Shown: one piece after another, positions 35,683 through 45,939 of the stretch | Layout: the number at the start of each line of letters is the position of its first letter | How positions within the stretch are numbered: the first letter of the stretch is position 1 | Assembly (NCBI GenBank): GCA_902543295.1 | Contig: CACBXW010000001.1 | Span: forward strand, 186,001 to 250,000 | Direction: 5' to 3' | DNA length: 64,000 nucleotides | From: an uncultured Pelagibacteraceae bacterium | GTDB taxonomy: Bacteria; Pseudomonadota; Alphaproteobacteria; Pelagibacterales; Pelagibacteraceae | The notes under the pieces: model-generated | The model's database searches: none | What the model was told of the DNA's origin: nothing | Seen by the model: only the letters and a program-made list of their open reading frames with translations | Made by a program: the position numbers and the translations under genes

Positions 35683-36464
35683 TGAAAAGAATTCTGATAG
35701 TTGAAGGTAACCTTAGAGAAGAAAATCAAAGCTTTACTGATGGTGGAATTAAAACTCATACTGAAAGTTTAAAAGACAGTATTAGTTATTTTACAGATCA
35801 ATTAGATATTGATGTTGTTAATCCTTCATCAGATGAAAATATTAATGAAGTAGCTAAAGATTTAACTAAATATCATGGAATGATATGGGGTGGTAGTAGT
35901 TTAAATATTTACAATGATACTCCAGAAATAAGAAGACAATTAAACTTTATGAGGGAATGTCAAAAGAATATAAAAAATATATTCGCAATATGTTGGGGAA
36001 TGCAAGTTGCTGTGACCGTTGCTGGCGGTGAAGTAAAGAAATGCCCTAATGGCGCTCACAGGGGAATAGCTCACGACATAGAAATAAACGAAAATGGTCT
36101 TAAACATCCGCTTTATAAAAATAAAAATAAAAAATTTAATACCCCTGCATTTAATTTTGATGAAGTTGTAAAATTACCTGAGGGCTCTACATTACTTTCA
36201 TCAAATCCAATAAATAAAGTCATGGGTATAAATTTTAATGTTGGTTCAACGAATATATGGGGAATACAATATCACCCAGAAATAACTTATGCCAAAATGA
36301 TAAGCTTAATTCATTTTAGGAGAGATCGACTTTTAGAAAAAAAAGCATTTATTGACCAAATGGAAATAGACTCTCATATAAAAATTATAGAAGATGAAAA
36401 TAAAATTTCAAATAAAGATGCAAGGATGAGAGAATTAGAAAACTGGCTAAATAATTTAAATTAG
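35682..36464 (+). CDS. Class I glutamine amidotransferase-like protein
   Basis: A 260-residue protein with the GATase-I fold. The nucleophile is C104 in [10 protein letters not shown], with H198 and E200 in YHPE completing the triad. No synthase domain is attached, so it is not GuaA itself; it is closer to stand-alone GMP-synthase-like amidotransferases and gamma-glutamyl hydrolases. Since nearby genes make gamma-glutamyl amides of methylamine, it might hydrolyse a gamma-glutamyl compound. It overlaps the alcohol dehydrogenase by one base, and its stop shares four bases with the convergent fhs stop. Confidence 0.8.
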   Translation: MKRILIVEGNLREENQSFTDGGIKTHTESLKDSISYFTDQLDIDVVNPSSDENINEVAKDLTKYHGMIWGGSSLNIYNDTPEIRRQLNFMRECQKNIKNIFAICWGMQVAVTVAGGEVKKCPNGAHRGIAHDIEINENGLKHPLYKNKNKKFNTPAFNFDEVVKLPEGSTLLSSNPINKVMGINFNVGSTNIWGIQYHPEITYAKMISLIHFRRDRLLEKKAFIDQMEIDSHIKIIEDENKISNKDARMRELENWLNNLN

Positions 36465-38140
36465 AACAAGCCTTCTATTTCACCTTTTTCATTAAGCTTA
36501 ATAGAGTCTGCTGCAGGAACTCGAGGAAGTCCTGGCATTGTCATGATGGCTCCGCATATAACAACAATAAATTCTGCACCTGAAGATAATCTTACTTCTC
36601 TAATTGGTAATGAATGGCCTGTTGGAGCACCTTTTGCATTTGGATCAGTAGAAAAACTATATTGTGTTTTTGCTACGCATATAGGTAAATTTCCATAACC
36701 CGCTTCTTCAAAAGATTTTAATTGATCTTTTATTTTACTGTCAGCAACAACTTCGTTTGCTCGGTAAATTTCTTTCGCAACAGTTTCAACTTTCTTTAGT
36801 AAAGGTGTTTTTTCATCATATAAAAATTTAAAATTTGCTTTTTTTTGATCAATTAAATCTACAACATGTGTGGCAAGTTCTTTTGTTCCTTCACCACCAT
36901 TTGACCAATGAGTACATAAAGTAGCTTTAACTCCCATATTATCACAAGCATTTATTAACTCTTTTACTTCATTATCAGTATCGGCAACAAAATGATTAAC
37001 AGCAACCGCTACCGGTAAACCAAATTTTTTTACGTTTTCAATGTGTCTTTCCAAATTTACCAAACCTTTTTTTAACGCGTCTACATTTTCATTTTTTAAA
37101 TCACCTTTAGCTACACCGCCGTGCATTTTTAATGCTCTAATTGTTGCAACAATAACTACACACTCAGGTTTTAAATTTGATTTTCTACATTTAATATCTA
37201 AAAATTTTTCCGCTCCTAGGTCTGCTCCAAATCCAGCTTCAGTTACAACATAATCAGCTAGTTTTAAACCTGCTTTAGTTGCTATTACAGAGTTACAACC
37301 GTGCGCAATATTTGCAAAAGGACCACCATGAATAATTGCTGGATTATTTTCTAAAGTTTGAGTTACATTAGGTCTAATTGCTTCTTTCAACAAAACAGTC
37401 ATTGGTCCATGAGCATTTAAATCTTTTGCAAAAATAGGCTTTCTATCTCTAGTATAAGCAACTGTAATATTACCGATTCTCTTTTCCAAATCTTCAAGAT
37501 CATTTGCTAAACAAAAGATAGCCATTATCTCTGATGCTACTGTAATATCAAAACCATCTTCTCTTGGAAAACCATTCGCAACTCCACCCAAATTAATATT
37601 GATAGATCTTAAAGATCTATCATTCATATCCATAACTCTTCTCCAGACTACTCGTCTTACATCTATGTTTAATTTATTTCCCCAATAAATATGATTATCA
37701 ATTAACGCTGACAATAAGTTGTGAGCAGATGTAATTGCATGGAAGTCTCCTGTGAAATGTAAATTGATTTGTTCCATTGGAACAACTTGAGCATATCCTC
37801 CACCTGCTGCCCCACCTTTCATTCCAAATGAGGGACCTAAACTAGGTTCACGTAAACACACTATAGAATTTTTACCAATTTTATTTAATCCATCATTTAA
37901 ACCAACTGACGTAGTAGTTTTTCCTTCACCTGCAGGAGTTGGTGTAATAGCAGTAACTAAAATTAATTTTCCATTTTGTTTATCTTTTAAACTATCTAAA
38001 TATTCTAAATTTACTTTAGCAATATGACGTCCCATAGGACTAAAAGCACTTGGTTCATCTGGAACATTAATTTTACCCAAAATCTCATTTATGGGTTTCA
38101 TTTTTGCTTCTCGTGCAATTTGGATATCTGATTTTGACAT
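36461..38140 (-). CDS. fhs: Formate--tetrahydrofolate ligase
   Basis: A 559-residue enzyme that joins formate to tetrahydrofolate with ATP, giving 10-formyl-THF. [19 protein letters not shown] is the nucleotide-binding loop, and [20 protein letters not shown] and [15 protein letters not shown] are classic Fhs segments. Length is standard (about 555-560). It is transcribed toward the amidotransferase with no spacer. It connects C1 units released by TMAO, sarcosine and dimethylglycine breakdown to the folate pool, either for biosynthesis or, run in reverse, to release formate and ATP. Confidence 0.97.
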   Translation of the reverse strand: MSKSDIQIAREAKMKPINEILGKINVPDEPSAFSPMGRHIAKVNLEYLDSLKDKQNGKLILVTAITPTPAGEGKTTTSVGLNDGLNKIGKNSIVCLREPSLGPSFGMKGGAAGGGYAQVVPMEQINLHFTGDFHAITSAHNLLSALIDNHIYWGNKLNIDVRRVVWRRVMDMNDRSLRSININLGGVANGFPREDGFDITVASEIMAIFCLANDLEDLEKRIGNITVAYTRDRKPIFAKDLNAHGPMTVLLKEAIRPNVTQTLENNPAIIHGGPFANIAHGCNSVIATKAGLKLADYVVTEAGFGADLGAEKFLDIKCRKSNLKPECVVIVATIRALKMHGGVAKGDLKNENVDALKKGLVNLERHIENVKKFGLPVAVAVNHFVADTDNEVKELINACDNMGVKATLCTHWSNGGEGTKELATHVVDLIDQKKANFKFLYDEKTPLLKKVETVAKEIYRANEVVADSKIKDQLKSFEEAGYGNLPICVAKTQYSFSTDPNAKGAPTGHSLPIREVRLSSGAEFIVVICGAIMTMPGLPRVPAADSIKLNEKGEIEGLF

Positions 38141-38260
38141 AAATCTAATTACTTATTAATGAGCAGAATTACTATCCTTTTTTGTCACGTATTTAAACAT
38201 CTAAAAAATATATATAAAAAAAATTAGCAAAACTTATATTTAATTTTATAAAACTTACGG

Positions 38261-39517
38261 ATGCAGAAATATTCAGTATTTAGTCTAATCAAAAACGCTT
38301 TCTCCAATCACCAAAATTGGGAAGTTGCTTGGAAAGATCCAACTCCAAAAAGTGAATATGATGTAGTCATCATCGGAGGTGGAGGACACGGTCTTGCTAC
38401 TGCATATTATTTAGCAAAAGAACATAATATTAGAAATGTAGCTATCATTGAGAAAGGCTGGATTGGTGGTGGAAATGTTGGTCGAAATACAACGATCATA
38501 AGATCAAATTTTATGTACGATGCTAATGCAAGGTTTAATGAATTTGGAATGGATTTATGGAGAAACTTAAGTCAAGAACTGAACTTTAATGTGATGTTTT
38601 CTCCAAGGGGAATAATAAACTTAGCCCACTCTGATGCTCAAATGAACGCATATGCTCGTAGAGGAAACTCTATGAGATTAAATGGAATAGATGCAAAGTT
38701 ATTGGATAGAGACGAAGTTAAAAAATTAATTCCAATGGCTGACTTTAGTGATGAAGTACGTTTTCCAATTTTTGGAGGCTTAATGCAACCAAGTGCTGGT
38801 ACCGCAAGACATGATGCTGTTGCTTGGGGTTATGCGCGTCAAGCAGATGATATGGGTGTAGATATAATTCAACATTGTGAGGTCACTGGTTTTGATGTTG
38901 TTAACGGAAAGATAAAAGGAATTAGAACTTCAAGAGGAGATATTAAAGCAAAAAAAGTTGGATTATGTGTTGCTGGTAGCACAAATATATTAGCTGAAAA
39001 ATTAAATATGACACTGCCAATAGAAACTCACGTACTACAAGCTTGTGTTTCAGAACCTGTAAAACCATTATTAGACGGAGTAGTAACTTTTGGTGCAGGC
39101 CACTTTTATATAAGTCAATCAGATAAAGGTGAGATGGTAATGGGTGGTGATCTTGATGGATATAATAGTTATGCTCAAAGAGGTAACTTGCCAACTATAC
39201 AACATGTCTTGACAGGTGGCTTAGCTTTGTTTCCATTTTTAAGTAGATTAAAAATGTTAAGGACATGGGGAGGGATCATGGATATGTCTATGGATGGTTC
39301 TCCAATAATTGATAAAACACATATTGAAGGTTTATATTTAAATTGTGGATGGTGTTATGGAGGTTTTAAATCAACCCCTGTTTCAGGTTGGACATTTGCA
39401 CACACAATTGCGCAAGATAAAGTTCATGAATTAAATTCAGAATTAAGATTAAATAGATTTTCTACAGGTCATCTTCTAGATGAAAAAGGTTTAGGAACTA
39501 AAACCTGGATTGGTTAA
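38261..39517 (+). CDS. soxB: Sarcosine oxidase beta subunit (SoxB; MgdA homologue)
   Basis: A 418-residue flavoprotein, first of four subunits. MQKYSVFSLIKNAFSNHQNW is the usual SoxB start, and YDVVIIGGGGHGLATAYYLA the FAD motif (about 33-52). ARDUOUS-type covalent-FMN regions are present in outline, and GLYLNCGWCYGGFKSTP is a conserved C-terminal segment. The heterotetramer oxidises sarcosine to glycine and passes the methyl group to tetrahydrofolate. The same four-subunit design is used by N-methylglutamate dehydrogenase (MgdABCD), so either substrate is possible. The other subunits follow with 3 bases or less of spacing. Confidence 0.9.
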   Translation: MQKYSVFSLIKNAFSNHQNWEVAWKDPTPKSEYDVVIIGGGGHGLATAYYLAKEHNIRNVAIIEKGWIGGGNVGRNTTIIRSNFMYDANARFNEFGMDLWRNLSQELNFNVMFSPRGIINLAHSDAQMNAYARRGNSMRLNGIDAKLLDRDEVKKLIPMADFSDEVRFPIFGGLMQPSAGTARHDAVAWGYARQADDMGVDIIQHCEVTGFDVVNGKIKGIRTSRGDIKAKKVGLCVAGSTNILAEKLNMTLPIETHVLQACVSEPVKPLLDGVVTFGAGHFYISQSDKGEMVMGGDLDGYNSYAQRGNLPTIQHVLTGGLALFPFLSRLKMLRTWGGIMDMSMDGSPIIDKTHIEGLYLNCGWCYGGFKSTPVSGWTFAHTIAQDKVHELNSELRLNRFSTGHLLDEKGLGTKTWIG

Positions 39518-39520
39518 AAA

Positions 39521-39790
39521 ATGTTATACATCAAATGTCCTTATTGCGGTTTAAGAGCACAAAAAGAATTTTCATATGGAGGTGATGCAACTGTAAAAAG
39601 ACCTAATATAAATGAAGAAGTATCAAGTGAAGATTGGGATAATTTTGTTTATATGAGAAAAAGTCCAAGAGGTAAACATATAGAGTTATGGCAACATATA
39701 GCAGGATGTAGACAATGGATTAAGGTGCAAAGAGACACCGCTACACATGAAATTTTCCAAACAGCAAAAGTCACAGAAGAAATAAGATGA
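39521..39790 (+). CDS. soxD: Sarcosine oxidase delta subunit (SoxD)
   Basis: An 89-residue zinc-binding subunit. The ligands C6, C9 (KCPYCG), H59 and C63 (HIAGC) are all present at the positions expected for SoxD, and FSYGGDA and WDNFVYMRKSPRGKHIELWQH are family hallmarks. It starts three bases after soxB and overlaps soxA by four (ATGA). It stabilises the heterotetramer with SoxA. Confidence 0.93.
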   Translation: MLYIKCPYCGLRAQKEFSYGGDATVKRPNINEEVSSEDWDNFVYMRKSPRGKHIELWQHIAGCRQWIKVQRDTATHEIFQTAKVTEEIR

Positions 39791-42783
39791 GCCAACCATT
39801 TAGATTAAATAAAGAGGGATTAATTAATCGAAACAAAAAAATATCTTTTACTTTTAACGGAAAAAAATTATTTGGATATGAGGGAGATACAATTGCATCT
39901 GCTTTGATTGCAAATGGAATACATTTAGTTGGTAGAAGTTTTAAATATCATAGACCAAGAGGTTTTTTTGGAGCAGGAGTAGAGGAACCAAACGCAAAGC
40001 TTCAAGTAGAATTCAATGGTCATTCAGAGCCAAATGTTAATGCAACAGAAATGGAACTCGTTGAAGGTTTGTCCGCAACGAGCCAAAATTGTTGGCCATC
40101 AGTTAATTTTGATGTCGGTGCAATTAATAATTTTTTAAAAATGTTTTTCCCTGCCGGGTTTTATTACAAAACATTTATGTGGCCTAAAAGTTTCTGGTAT
40201 AAAATTTACGAACCTTTCATAAGAAAAGCTGCAGGTTTAGGGGTTGCTTCAATAGAAAAAGATAAAGAAAGATACGAACATAAATTTGAGTATTGTGATC
40301 TACTAGTTACTGGATCTGGGCCATCTGGATTAGCAAGCGCCTATGCTGCTGCAAAAAATGGAGCAAAAGTAATTTTAGCTGAGGATAAACCAAGATTTGG
40401 AGGAACACTTTTAACCGACGATGTAAGCATCGATAATTTATCAGGAAAAGATTGGGCAGAAAAAATAATTAGTGAATTAAAATCTATGCCTAATGTCACT
40501 GTAAAAAATAGATCTCAAGTTTTTGGTTACTATGATCATAATATGCTGGTTATGTTTGAGAGAGTTAGTGATCATTTAGAGAAAAAATCAAAATTCACTC
40601 CAAGACAAAGACTTTGGTATATTAGAGCCAAAGAAACAATTTTATCAACTGGTTCAATTGAAAGACCAATTGTATTTGGAAACAATGATACTCCAGGAAT
40701 TTTTTTATCAGCAGCTGCAAAAGAATATATGAAAGTCTATGGAGTTTTAGTAGGAAAAAAACCTTTAATATTTACTAATAACGATAGTGCATATGAAACA
40801 GCTTTAGAGTTCAAAAAAAATAATGTTGAACCAATTATATTAGATACTAGAGAAGAACATTCATCAGAATTAATCGATGAAGCTAAATCAAAGGGAATTG
40901 ATATAAGATTTTCCCACGGTGTTATCGTCGCTAATGGATACAAAAAAGTTAAATCTGCAAAAATTGGTAAACTAAATAAAGATAAAAATTCTTTTGAGAA
41001 AATTGAAACTGTTGATTGTGATTGTATTTGTGTATCTGGATTTTGGACTCCATCTGTTCATTTAGCGTCACAATCAGGAAATAAACTTAAGTATGAAGAA
41101 AAAATTGATGCATTTATTCCAGATAAGAAAAAACAACATGAGACATCAGTCGGTGCAGCAAATGGATCATTTACATTAGAAGAAAGTTTAAAACATGGTT
41201 TTGAAAATGGTTCAAATCTTTCCGCAAAAATTACAGAGACTAAAAAAGAAATCTCAATTCCAAATGTAAATGAAAAAAAATACGGAGCTCATGATAAATT
41301 TTGGTGTATGCCGTTACCTAAAAATGAAAATCCAAAAAGATTTGTTGACTTTCAAAATGATGTATCTGTCTCTGATATAGAAATCGCACTAAGAGAAGGT
41401 TACAGATCAATAGAGCACGTCAAAAGATATACAACTCTTGGAATGGCAACAGATCAAGGCCGTACAAGTAATTTAAATGGTCTTCAGTTGGTATCTAATA
41501 TAGAAAATAAAATAGTTCCTGAAGTGGGACACACAACATTTAGACCACCTTTCACACCAATTACAATCGGGACAATAGTTGGTCGTGAAGTTGGTATGGA
41601 ATATATGCCGACTAGAAAAACTCCAATGCATGAATGGCATGAGAAAAATAATGCTGTATTTGTTGATGCAGGTGCTTGGAAAAGACCTCGATATTATAAG
41701 CAAGGAAGTGAAACTTTATTTGAAGCTTCAAAGAGAGAGGCAAAAAATGTTAGAGAGAATGTTGGTATATGCGATGTAACAACATTAGGAAAAATTGATA
41801 TTAAAGGTCCAGATGTGGCAGAATTTTTAAATAGAGTTTATACAAATGCTTGGATGAAATTACCTGTTGGAAAAGCAAGATATGGATTGATGCTTAGAGA
41901 AGATGGAATTGTCATGGACGATGGAACAACAACAAGAATTTCTGAAAATCATTATCATATGACAACAACAACTGCACAAGCTGCAAATGTTTTATCTCAC
42001 TTAGAATATTATCTTCAAATTGTTTGGCCAGAATTAAATGTAAATGTTGTCTCTACAACTGAGCAATGGGCAGGGGCTGCAATTGCTGGACCTAAATCTA
42101 GAGAAATGTTATCAAAATTATATCCGGACTTAGACGTATCAAATGAAGCTTTGCCTTTTATGGGCTATAAAGAATCAGAATTTTTTGGTGTTCCATCAAG
42201 AATTTTTAGAATTTCATTTTCTGGCGAGCTTGCATATGAGATTAATGTCAAATCAGATCATGGTATGTTCATGTGGGAGAAAATGATGGAAGTAGGAAAA
42301 GAATTTGGAAATCAGCCTTACGGAACTGAAGCTTTATCAACATTAAGAATTGAAATGGGACACGTTGCAGGACCAGAATTAGATGGACGAACAATTCCAT
42401 CAGATGTTTCATTAAATGGATTAGTTTCAAAGAAAAAAGATTTTATTGGCAAAAATTCTTTAGGAAGAGAAGCATTTAATGTTGAGAGCAGACAAAAAAT
42501 TGTCGGACTTATTCCAATTGATAGAAAGTCTAGTATTCCTGAAGGATCTCATATTGTTCAAGATCAGAATGCAAAATTACCTAATCCTAAACTTGGTCAC
42601 GTTTCTTCTTCTTGTTGGAGTGTAGAAAATAATAATCCATTTTCTCTAGCAATTATGAAAGATGGAAAAAACATGATAGGTAAAAAGTTTTTTGCGGTAT
42701 CACCATTAAAAAATAAATCAATTGAAGTAGAAGTTATATCTTCACATTATGTTGATCCTGAAGGAAAAAGAGTTAGATCATGA
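39787..42783 (+). CDS. soxA: Sarcosine oxidase alpha subunit (SoxA)
   Basis: A 998-residue subunit. The N-terminus has a small 2Fe-2S-ferredoxin-like fold without cluster (SFTFNGKKLFGYEGDTIASA). The middle is an NAD-binding Rossmann region, YCDLLVTGSGPSGLASAYAA at about 168-187, followed by the catalytic connection. The last ~380 residues are a GcvT-type tetrahydrofolate domain (VGICDVTTLGKIDIKG, RISFSGELAYEINV). Folate binding lets the enzyme trap the methyl group as methylene-THF. Standard length. It overlaps soxD and soxG by four bases each. Confidence 0.94.
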   Translation: MSQPFRLNKEGLINRNKKISFTFNGKKLFGYEGDTIASALIANGIHLVGRSFKYHRPRGFFGAGVEEPNAKLQVEFNGHSEPNVNATEMELVEGLSATSQNCWPSVNFDVGAINNFLKMFFPAGFYYKTFMWPKSFWYKIYEPFIRKAAGLGVASIEKDKERYEHKFEYCDLLVTGSGPSGLASAYAAAKNGAKVILAEDKPRFGGTLLTDDVSIDNLSGKDWAEKIISELKSMPNVTVKNRSQVFGYYDHNMLVMFERVSDHLEKKSKFTPRQRLWYIRAKETILSTGSIERPIVFGNNDTPGIFLSAAAKEYMKVYGVLVGKKPLIFTNNDSAYETALEFKKNNVEPIILDTREEHSSELIDEAKSKGIDIRFSHGVIVANGYKKVKSAKIGKLNKDKNSFEKIETVDCDCICVSGFWTPSVHLASQSGNKLKYEEKIDAFIPDKKKQHETSVGAANGSFTLEESLKHGFENGSNLSAKITETKKEISIPNVNEKKYGAHDKFWCMPLPKNENPKRFVDFQNDVSVSDIEIALREGYRSIEHVKRYTTLGMATDQGRTSNLNGLQLVSNIENKIVPEVGHTTFRPPFTPITIGTIVGREVGMEYMPTRKTPMHEWHEKNNAVFVDAGAWKRPRYYKQGSETLFEASKREAKNVRENVGICDVTTLGKIDIKGPDVAEFLNRVYTNAWMKLPVGKARYGLMLREDGIVMDDGTTTRISENHYHMTTTTAQAANVLSHLEYYLQIVWPELNVNVVSTTEQWAGAAIAGPKSREMLSKLYPDLDVSNEALPFMGYKESEFFGVPSRIFRISFSGELAYEINVKSDHGMFMWEKMMEVGKEFGNQPYGTEALSTLRIEMGHVAGPELDGRTIPSDVSLNGLVSKKKDFIGKNSLGREAFNVESRQKIVGLIPIDRKSSIPEGSHIVQDQNAKLPNPKLGHVSSSCWSVENNNPFSLAIMKDGKNMIGKKFFAVSPLKNKSIEVEVISSHYVDPEGKRVRS

Positions 42784-43358
42784 AAAATGTTTCTGCACTA
42801 GAAAATATTCATAAACATGGATTGTTTGGCAATCACGATAGTAAAGATGAGCTAATAAATATTAGAGAAATCAAAGATGTTTTGATTTATCAAATTGTTA
42901 AATATAAAAAATCTTCAATTAGTATTGATAAAATAAAAATAGATAATTTAAATTTACCCGAGACACTTTTGGTTTCTTCAAATAAAAATACAAGAATTTT
43001 ATGGATGGGACCTGATAATTGGTTAGTCGTTTCAAAAAATAAAGAAATAGAAAAATCTATTTTAGAGAACTTAAGTCATGATGATTTTGCATTAACAGAT
43101 CTATCTCATTCAAGAACAATACTGGAATTGGAAGGTTCATTAGTAGATGAAGTATTGAAAAAAGGTTGTCCGTTAAATTTAGATGGTCTTGATGAAGGAA
43201 AATGTTCTAATTCTGCTTTTCATGCAATTACAATAACTATTGATTTTATAAGTTCAAATCCAAGAAAAGTTAGAATGTTTGCTTTAAGAAGTTTTGGTGA
43301 ATCTCTTTATCATTCAATAACTGATGCTTGTTTAGAATTTGGATATAAAGCTGAATAA
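42780..43358 (+). CDS. soxG: Sarcosine oxidase gamma subunit (SoxG)
   Basis: A 192-residue subunit that caps the tetramer. ILWMGPDNWLVVS, FALTDLSHSRTILELEG and LKKGCPLNLD match SoxG. The start overlaps soxA (ATGA). Only three bases separate its stop from that of the convergent transporter gene, so there is no terminator hairpin between them. Confidence 0.9.
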   Translation: MKNVSALENIHKHGLFGNHDSKDELINIREIKDVLIYQIVKYKKSSISIDKIKIDNLNLPETLLVSSNKNTRILWMGPDNWLVVSKNKEIEKSILENLSHDDFALTDLSHSRTILELEGSLVDEVLKKGCPLNLDGLDEGKCSNSAFHAITITIDFISSNPRKVRMFALRSFGESLYHSITDACLEFGYKAE

Positions 43359-43361
43359 AAA

Positions 43362-44978
43362 TTATTCTGAAGTTTTAAATTTAGTTTTTTGAATAATAAC
43401 CACAAACACAATTGGAATTATTAAAGTTATTAGTGTTACTGTTATCAACAAAATACCTAGATCTGAATAATCGGCAGTGGTAAGAATAGCGTTTGTTACC
43501 TTATCTTTTACCTCTCTAGTAATAACATAAATTTCATTCAAATATTTAGTCCCCAAAGCACTTGCTGATAAAGCAAGATTTGTAAAAGATGCGAATACTG
43601 CAAAGAAAGTTGCTTTTAAGTGTGAAGGCGCATTTTTAGCAATCCATGCAAGTAAAGGTATCATTGAGACTTGTCCCAAAGGTGACTCGAGTGCAGTATT
43701 TAATATTGCAATAAACTTGGCATCAACAACTCCATTAGTAATTGATGATGTCCAATTGTGAAATCCATAATACATACCAACACTTGGTAAAAATAAAATT
43801 GCACCTGCAATGGATAAAACCACTATTATTCTAGCTATTGAGTTGTTTGCCATAAATGGTCTTAATAAGATAATCCCTACAAGGGTTAAAACTGAAGCAA
43901 TAAGTGATAACACTGAAAAAAATTGTTCATTGAATTCAAGTACATCAATTTCAAACCAAGATAAGCCTGGACCAGGTCCTGGCATTGCTCTAAAAATAAA
44001 AATTATTATTGCTGTGCCTACAACAGTTAGTCTTAAATCCTGAGGAAGTTCTTTAACTAATTTGTTCATTAAAAATAGAATAATTGCCATTGAACCTACA
44101 AAAACAATTTCTTGAGCAAAAGACACTTTGAATGATCCAATACCTAAAGTGAAGATAACAAAAACCAAGCTTCCACCTAATATCCACCAGTTAACTTCAG
44201 TTTTCTTTGAGGGAGCATAATCTTGGTCACCCTCTAAACCTTGTTCAATAAGCTTTCTTTTCTTTTGATTTTTTAGATATGAAGCAAGAAATATTCCTAG
44301 CACAGATACAATTGGAATAATTAAAGCATATATATAAATTGAACCGTATAAACTTATCTTATCTGCTTGTTCAAGTTCGTCTACTCCTTTAAAGAGAATT
44401 ACATTAGCTAAAGCAACTAAAACAGTTCCACCAATTATTGCAAATCTTCCAAGAGTTTGCATTGTTGTATGCATAAGTTTGATTTCATCTCTCGAAAATT
44501 TATTTCCGCTGTCATCAACTAAAGGAACTGCTTCTACAGTCATAGCATCAGCCACAACATCTTGCACAACATAACCAATCGGAGCAAGTAAAACACTGAT
44601 CACAAACCATGTTTCTACTGAAAAAATTGATGACATCCATTCAGTATGAATTATTAAACCGTACATTATAATTAAACTTAATGAGATTAAGGATGCTCCT
44701 ACAAAAACCATGTAATTTTTTTTATTCCAGATTAGATCAACAAGATGACCTAAAGGCATCTTCAATGCCCATGGAATTCCAGCCCAAAAACCCAGTCCAG
44801 CAAGAAAAGCAGCAGATAAGTTTAGATAGTCTTTGACAAAAAAAGTTCCAACAATACCTGTTAGTCCTGAAATACCAGCAGCAAGATAAATCATCAATGG
44901 TGGTAGATAGGTCCACTTAAACTGTCTTCCTAAATCTATTAAAGTACTATCTATAAATCTCAAAATTTTATTACTCAT
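43362..44978 (-). CDS. Multi-pass transporter, major-facilitator/BT1 (folate-biopterin)-like
   Basis: A 538-residue membrane protein with about 12-14 hydrophobic helices. FWAGIPWALKMPLGHLVDLI followed by NKKNYMVFVGA resembles the loop between helices 2 and 3 in MFS and BT1-type folate/biopterin carriers. A charged central loop (ASYLKNQKKRKLIEQGLEGD) divides two halves. It lies back-to-back with soxBDAG and near fhs, which use folate. The folate-transport idea rests on faint family resemblance plus context; the substrate is open. Confidence 0.6.
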   Translation of the reverse strand: MSNKILRFIDSTLIDLGRQFKWTYLPPLMIYLAAGISGLTGIVGTFFVKDYLNLSAAFLAGLGFWAGIPWALKMPLGHLVDLIWNKKNYMVFVGASLISLSLIIMYGLIIHTEWMSSIFSVETWFVISVLLAPIGYVVQDVVADAMTVEAVPLVDDSGNKFSRDEIKLMHTTMQTLGRFAIIGGTVLVALANVILFKGVDELEQADKISLYGSIYIYALIIPIVSVLGIFLASYLKNQKKRKLIEQGLEGDQDYAPSKKTEVNWWILGGSLVFVIFTLGIGSFKVSFAQEIVFVGSMAIILFLMNKLVKELPQDLRLTVVGTAIIIFIFRAMPGPGPGLSWFEIDVLEFNEQFFSVLSLIASVLTLVGIILLRPFMANNSIARIIVVLSIAGAILFLPSVGMYYGFHNWTSSITNGVVDAKFIAILNTALESPLGQVSMIPLLAWIAKNAPSHLKATFFAVFASFTNLALSASALGTKYLNEIYVITREVKDKVTNAILTTADYSDLGILLITVTLITLIIPIVFVVIIQKTKFKTSE

Positions 44979-44981
44979 AAA

Positions 44982-45422
44982 TTATTCTGTTAAATTTAAT
45001 AATATTAATCCATTTTGTTTAGTTTCTTTACACCAAAGTTCATAACTTTCACAAACTCTCCACAAATGATCAAATGCTCTTTGAGATAATTCCAACGGAA
45101 AGTGACTTTTTGCATAATATAATTTTGGGATTTTCATTAATTGTTTAATCATAGTATCTTTTTGTATTTGTAAAAGTCTTATAGTTTCTTGATTAATCTT
45201 TTTTTTTGTAGATTTATCTACGTAGTCATTGCTCTCAAGTTCTTTAAACCACTTATCATGAAAATTTCCTGAACTAATTTCATTATAATCATCTGATGCA
45301 ATAAATATTTCAAAAGCTTGAATATTAGTTAAATTAGGGTTCTTAATTTTGATTTCATATATCTTTTGATAAATGATTTCGGCAACATATAATACAAATG
45401 GTCTCGATTTATCAGTTTCCAA
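44982..45422 (-). CDS. Hypothetical protein (TTG start)
   Basis: A 146-residue, probably helical and soluble protein, beginning METDKSRPFVLYVAEIIYQK with the TTG read as Met. The TTG is chosen because a perfect GAGGAG lies six bases upstream and overlaps the stop of the GNAT gene; the upstream in-frame ATGs lie inside the GNAT gene and would give a Leu/Lys-rich extension of poor quality. The body is rich in charged helices (IKNPNLTNIQAFEIFIASDD). No family is recognised. The next gene on this strand (the transporter, 43362-44978) begins right after its stop. Confidence 0.6.
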   Translation of the reverse strand: METDKSRPFVLYVAEIIYQKIYEIKIKNPNLTNIQAFEIFIASDDYNEISSGNFHDKWFKELESNDYVDKSTKKKINQETIRLLQIQKDTMIKQLMKIPKLYYAKSHFPLELSQRAFDHLWRVCESYELWCKETKQNGLILLNLTE

Positions 45423-45432
45423 ACTAAACTCC

Positions 45433-45903
45433 TCAAATATCCACTGAATAATAGCATGAATTAGGATCATTTTTATAGTGCGCAAAAGGCCCACACTCTT
45501 CGAAACCAAAACTTTTAAAAAGTTTTCTAGCAGGTGCAAAAAAATCACCTGCACCAGTTTCGACACTTAGTTTAGTGATTCCTATTTGTTTTGATTTTTC
45601 AATAAGATGTGAAATTATTTTTCCACCATATTTTTTATTTCTAAACTTATCTGAAACTCTTATAGATTTAAATTCTCCATGTGTTTCATCAAATAATTTT
45701 AAAGCCCCACAACCAATTAATTCATTATTTTCCCACAAACTCCAGAATTTTATACTTGGATCCTTTAATCCAGGTATATCTAATACATGCGAACTCCCCT
45801 CAGGAGAAACTGATCTCAATTCAATAAAATGCTTAGTTAGCAACTCATTTACTTGCGGATCATCAAAATTATTTTCTATTGATTTCATAGTTTTGAAAAA
45901 CAT
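45433..45903 (-). CDS. GNAT-family N-acetyltransferase
   Basis: A 156-residue acetyl-CoA-dependent transferase. The acetyl-CoA-binding motif is visible as IRVSDKFRNKKYGGKIISHL (R/Q-x-x-G-x-G/A variant), followed by KLSVETGAGDFFAPARKLFK and FGFEECGPFAHY, the typical end of this group. Related to PhnO/yjdJ-type small acetyltransferases. The substrate is unknown. The ATG at 45903 is used; Met6 is an alternative. Its stop overlaps the ribosome site of the downstream gene. Confidence 0.87.
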   Translation of the reverse strand: MFFKTMKSIENNFDDPQVNELLTKHFIELRSVSPEGSSHVLDIPGLKDPSIKFWSLWENNELIGCGALKLFDETHGEFKSIRVSDKFRNKKYGGKIISHLIEKSKQIGITKLSVETGAGDFFAPARKLFKSFGFEECGPFAHYKNDPNSCYYSVDI

Positions 45904-45939
45904 ATAATCTAAATTTAGATTAAACCAAGAAAATTAAAT

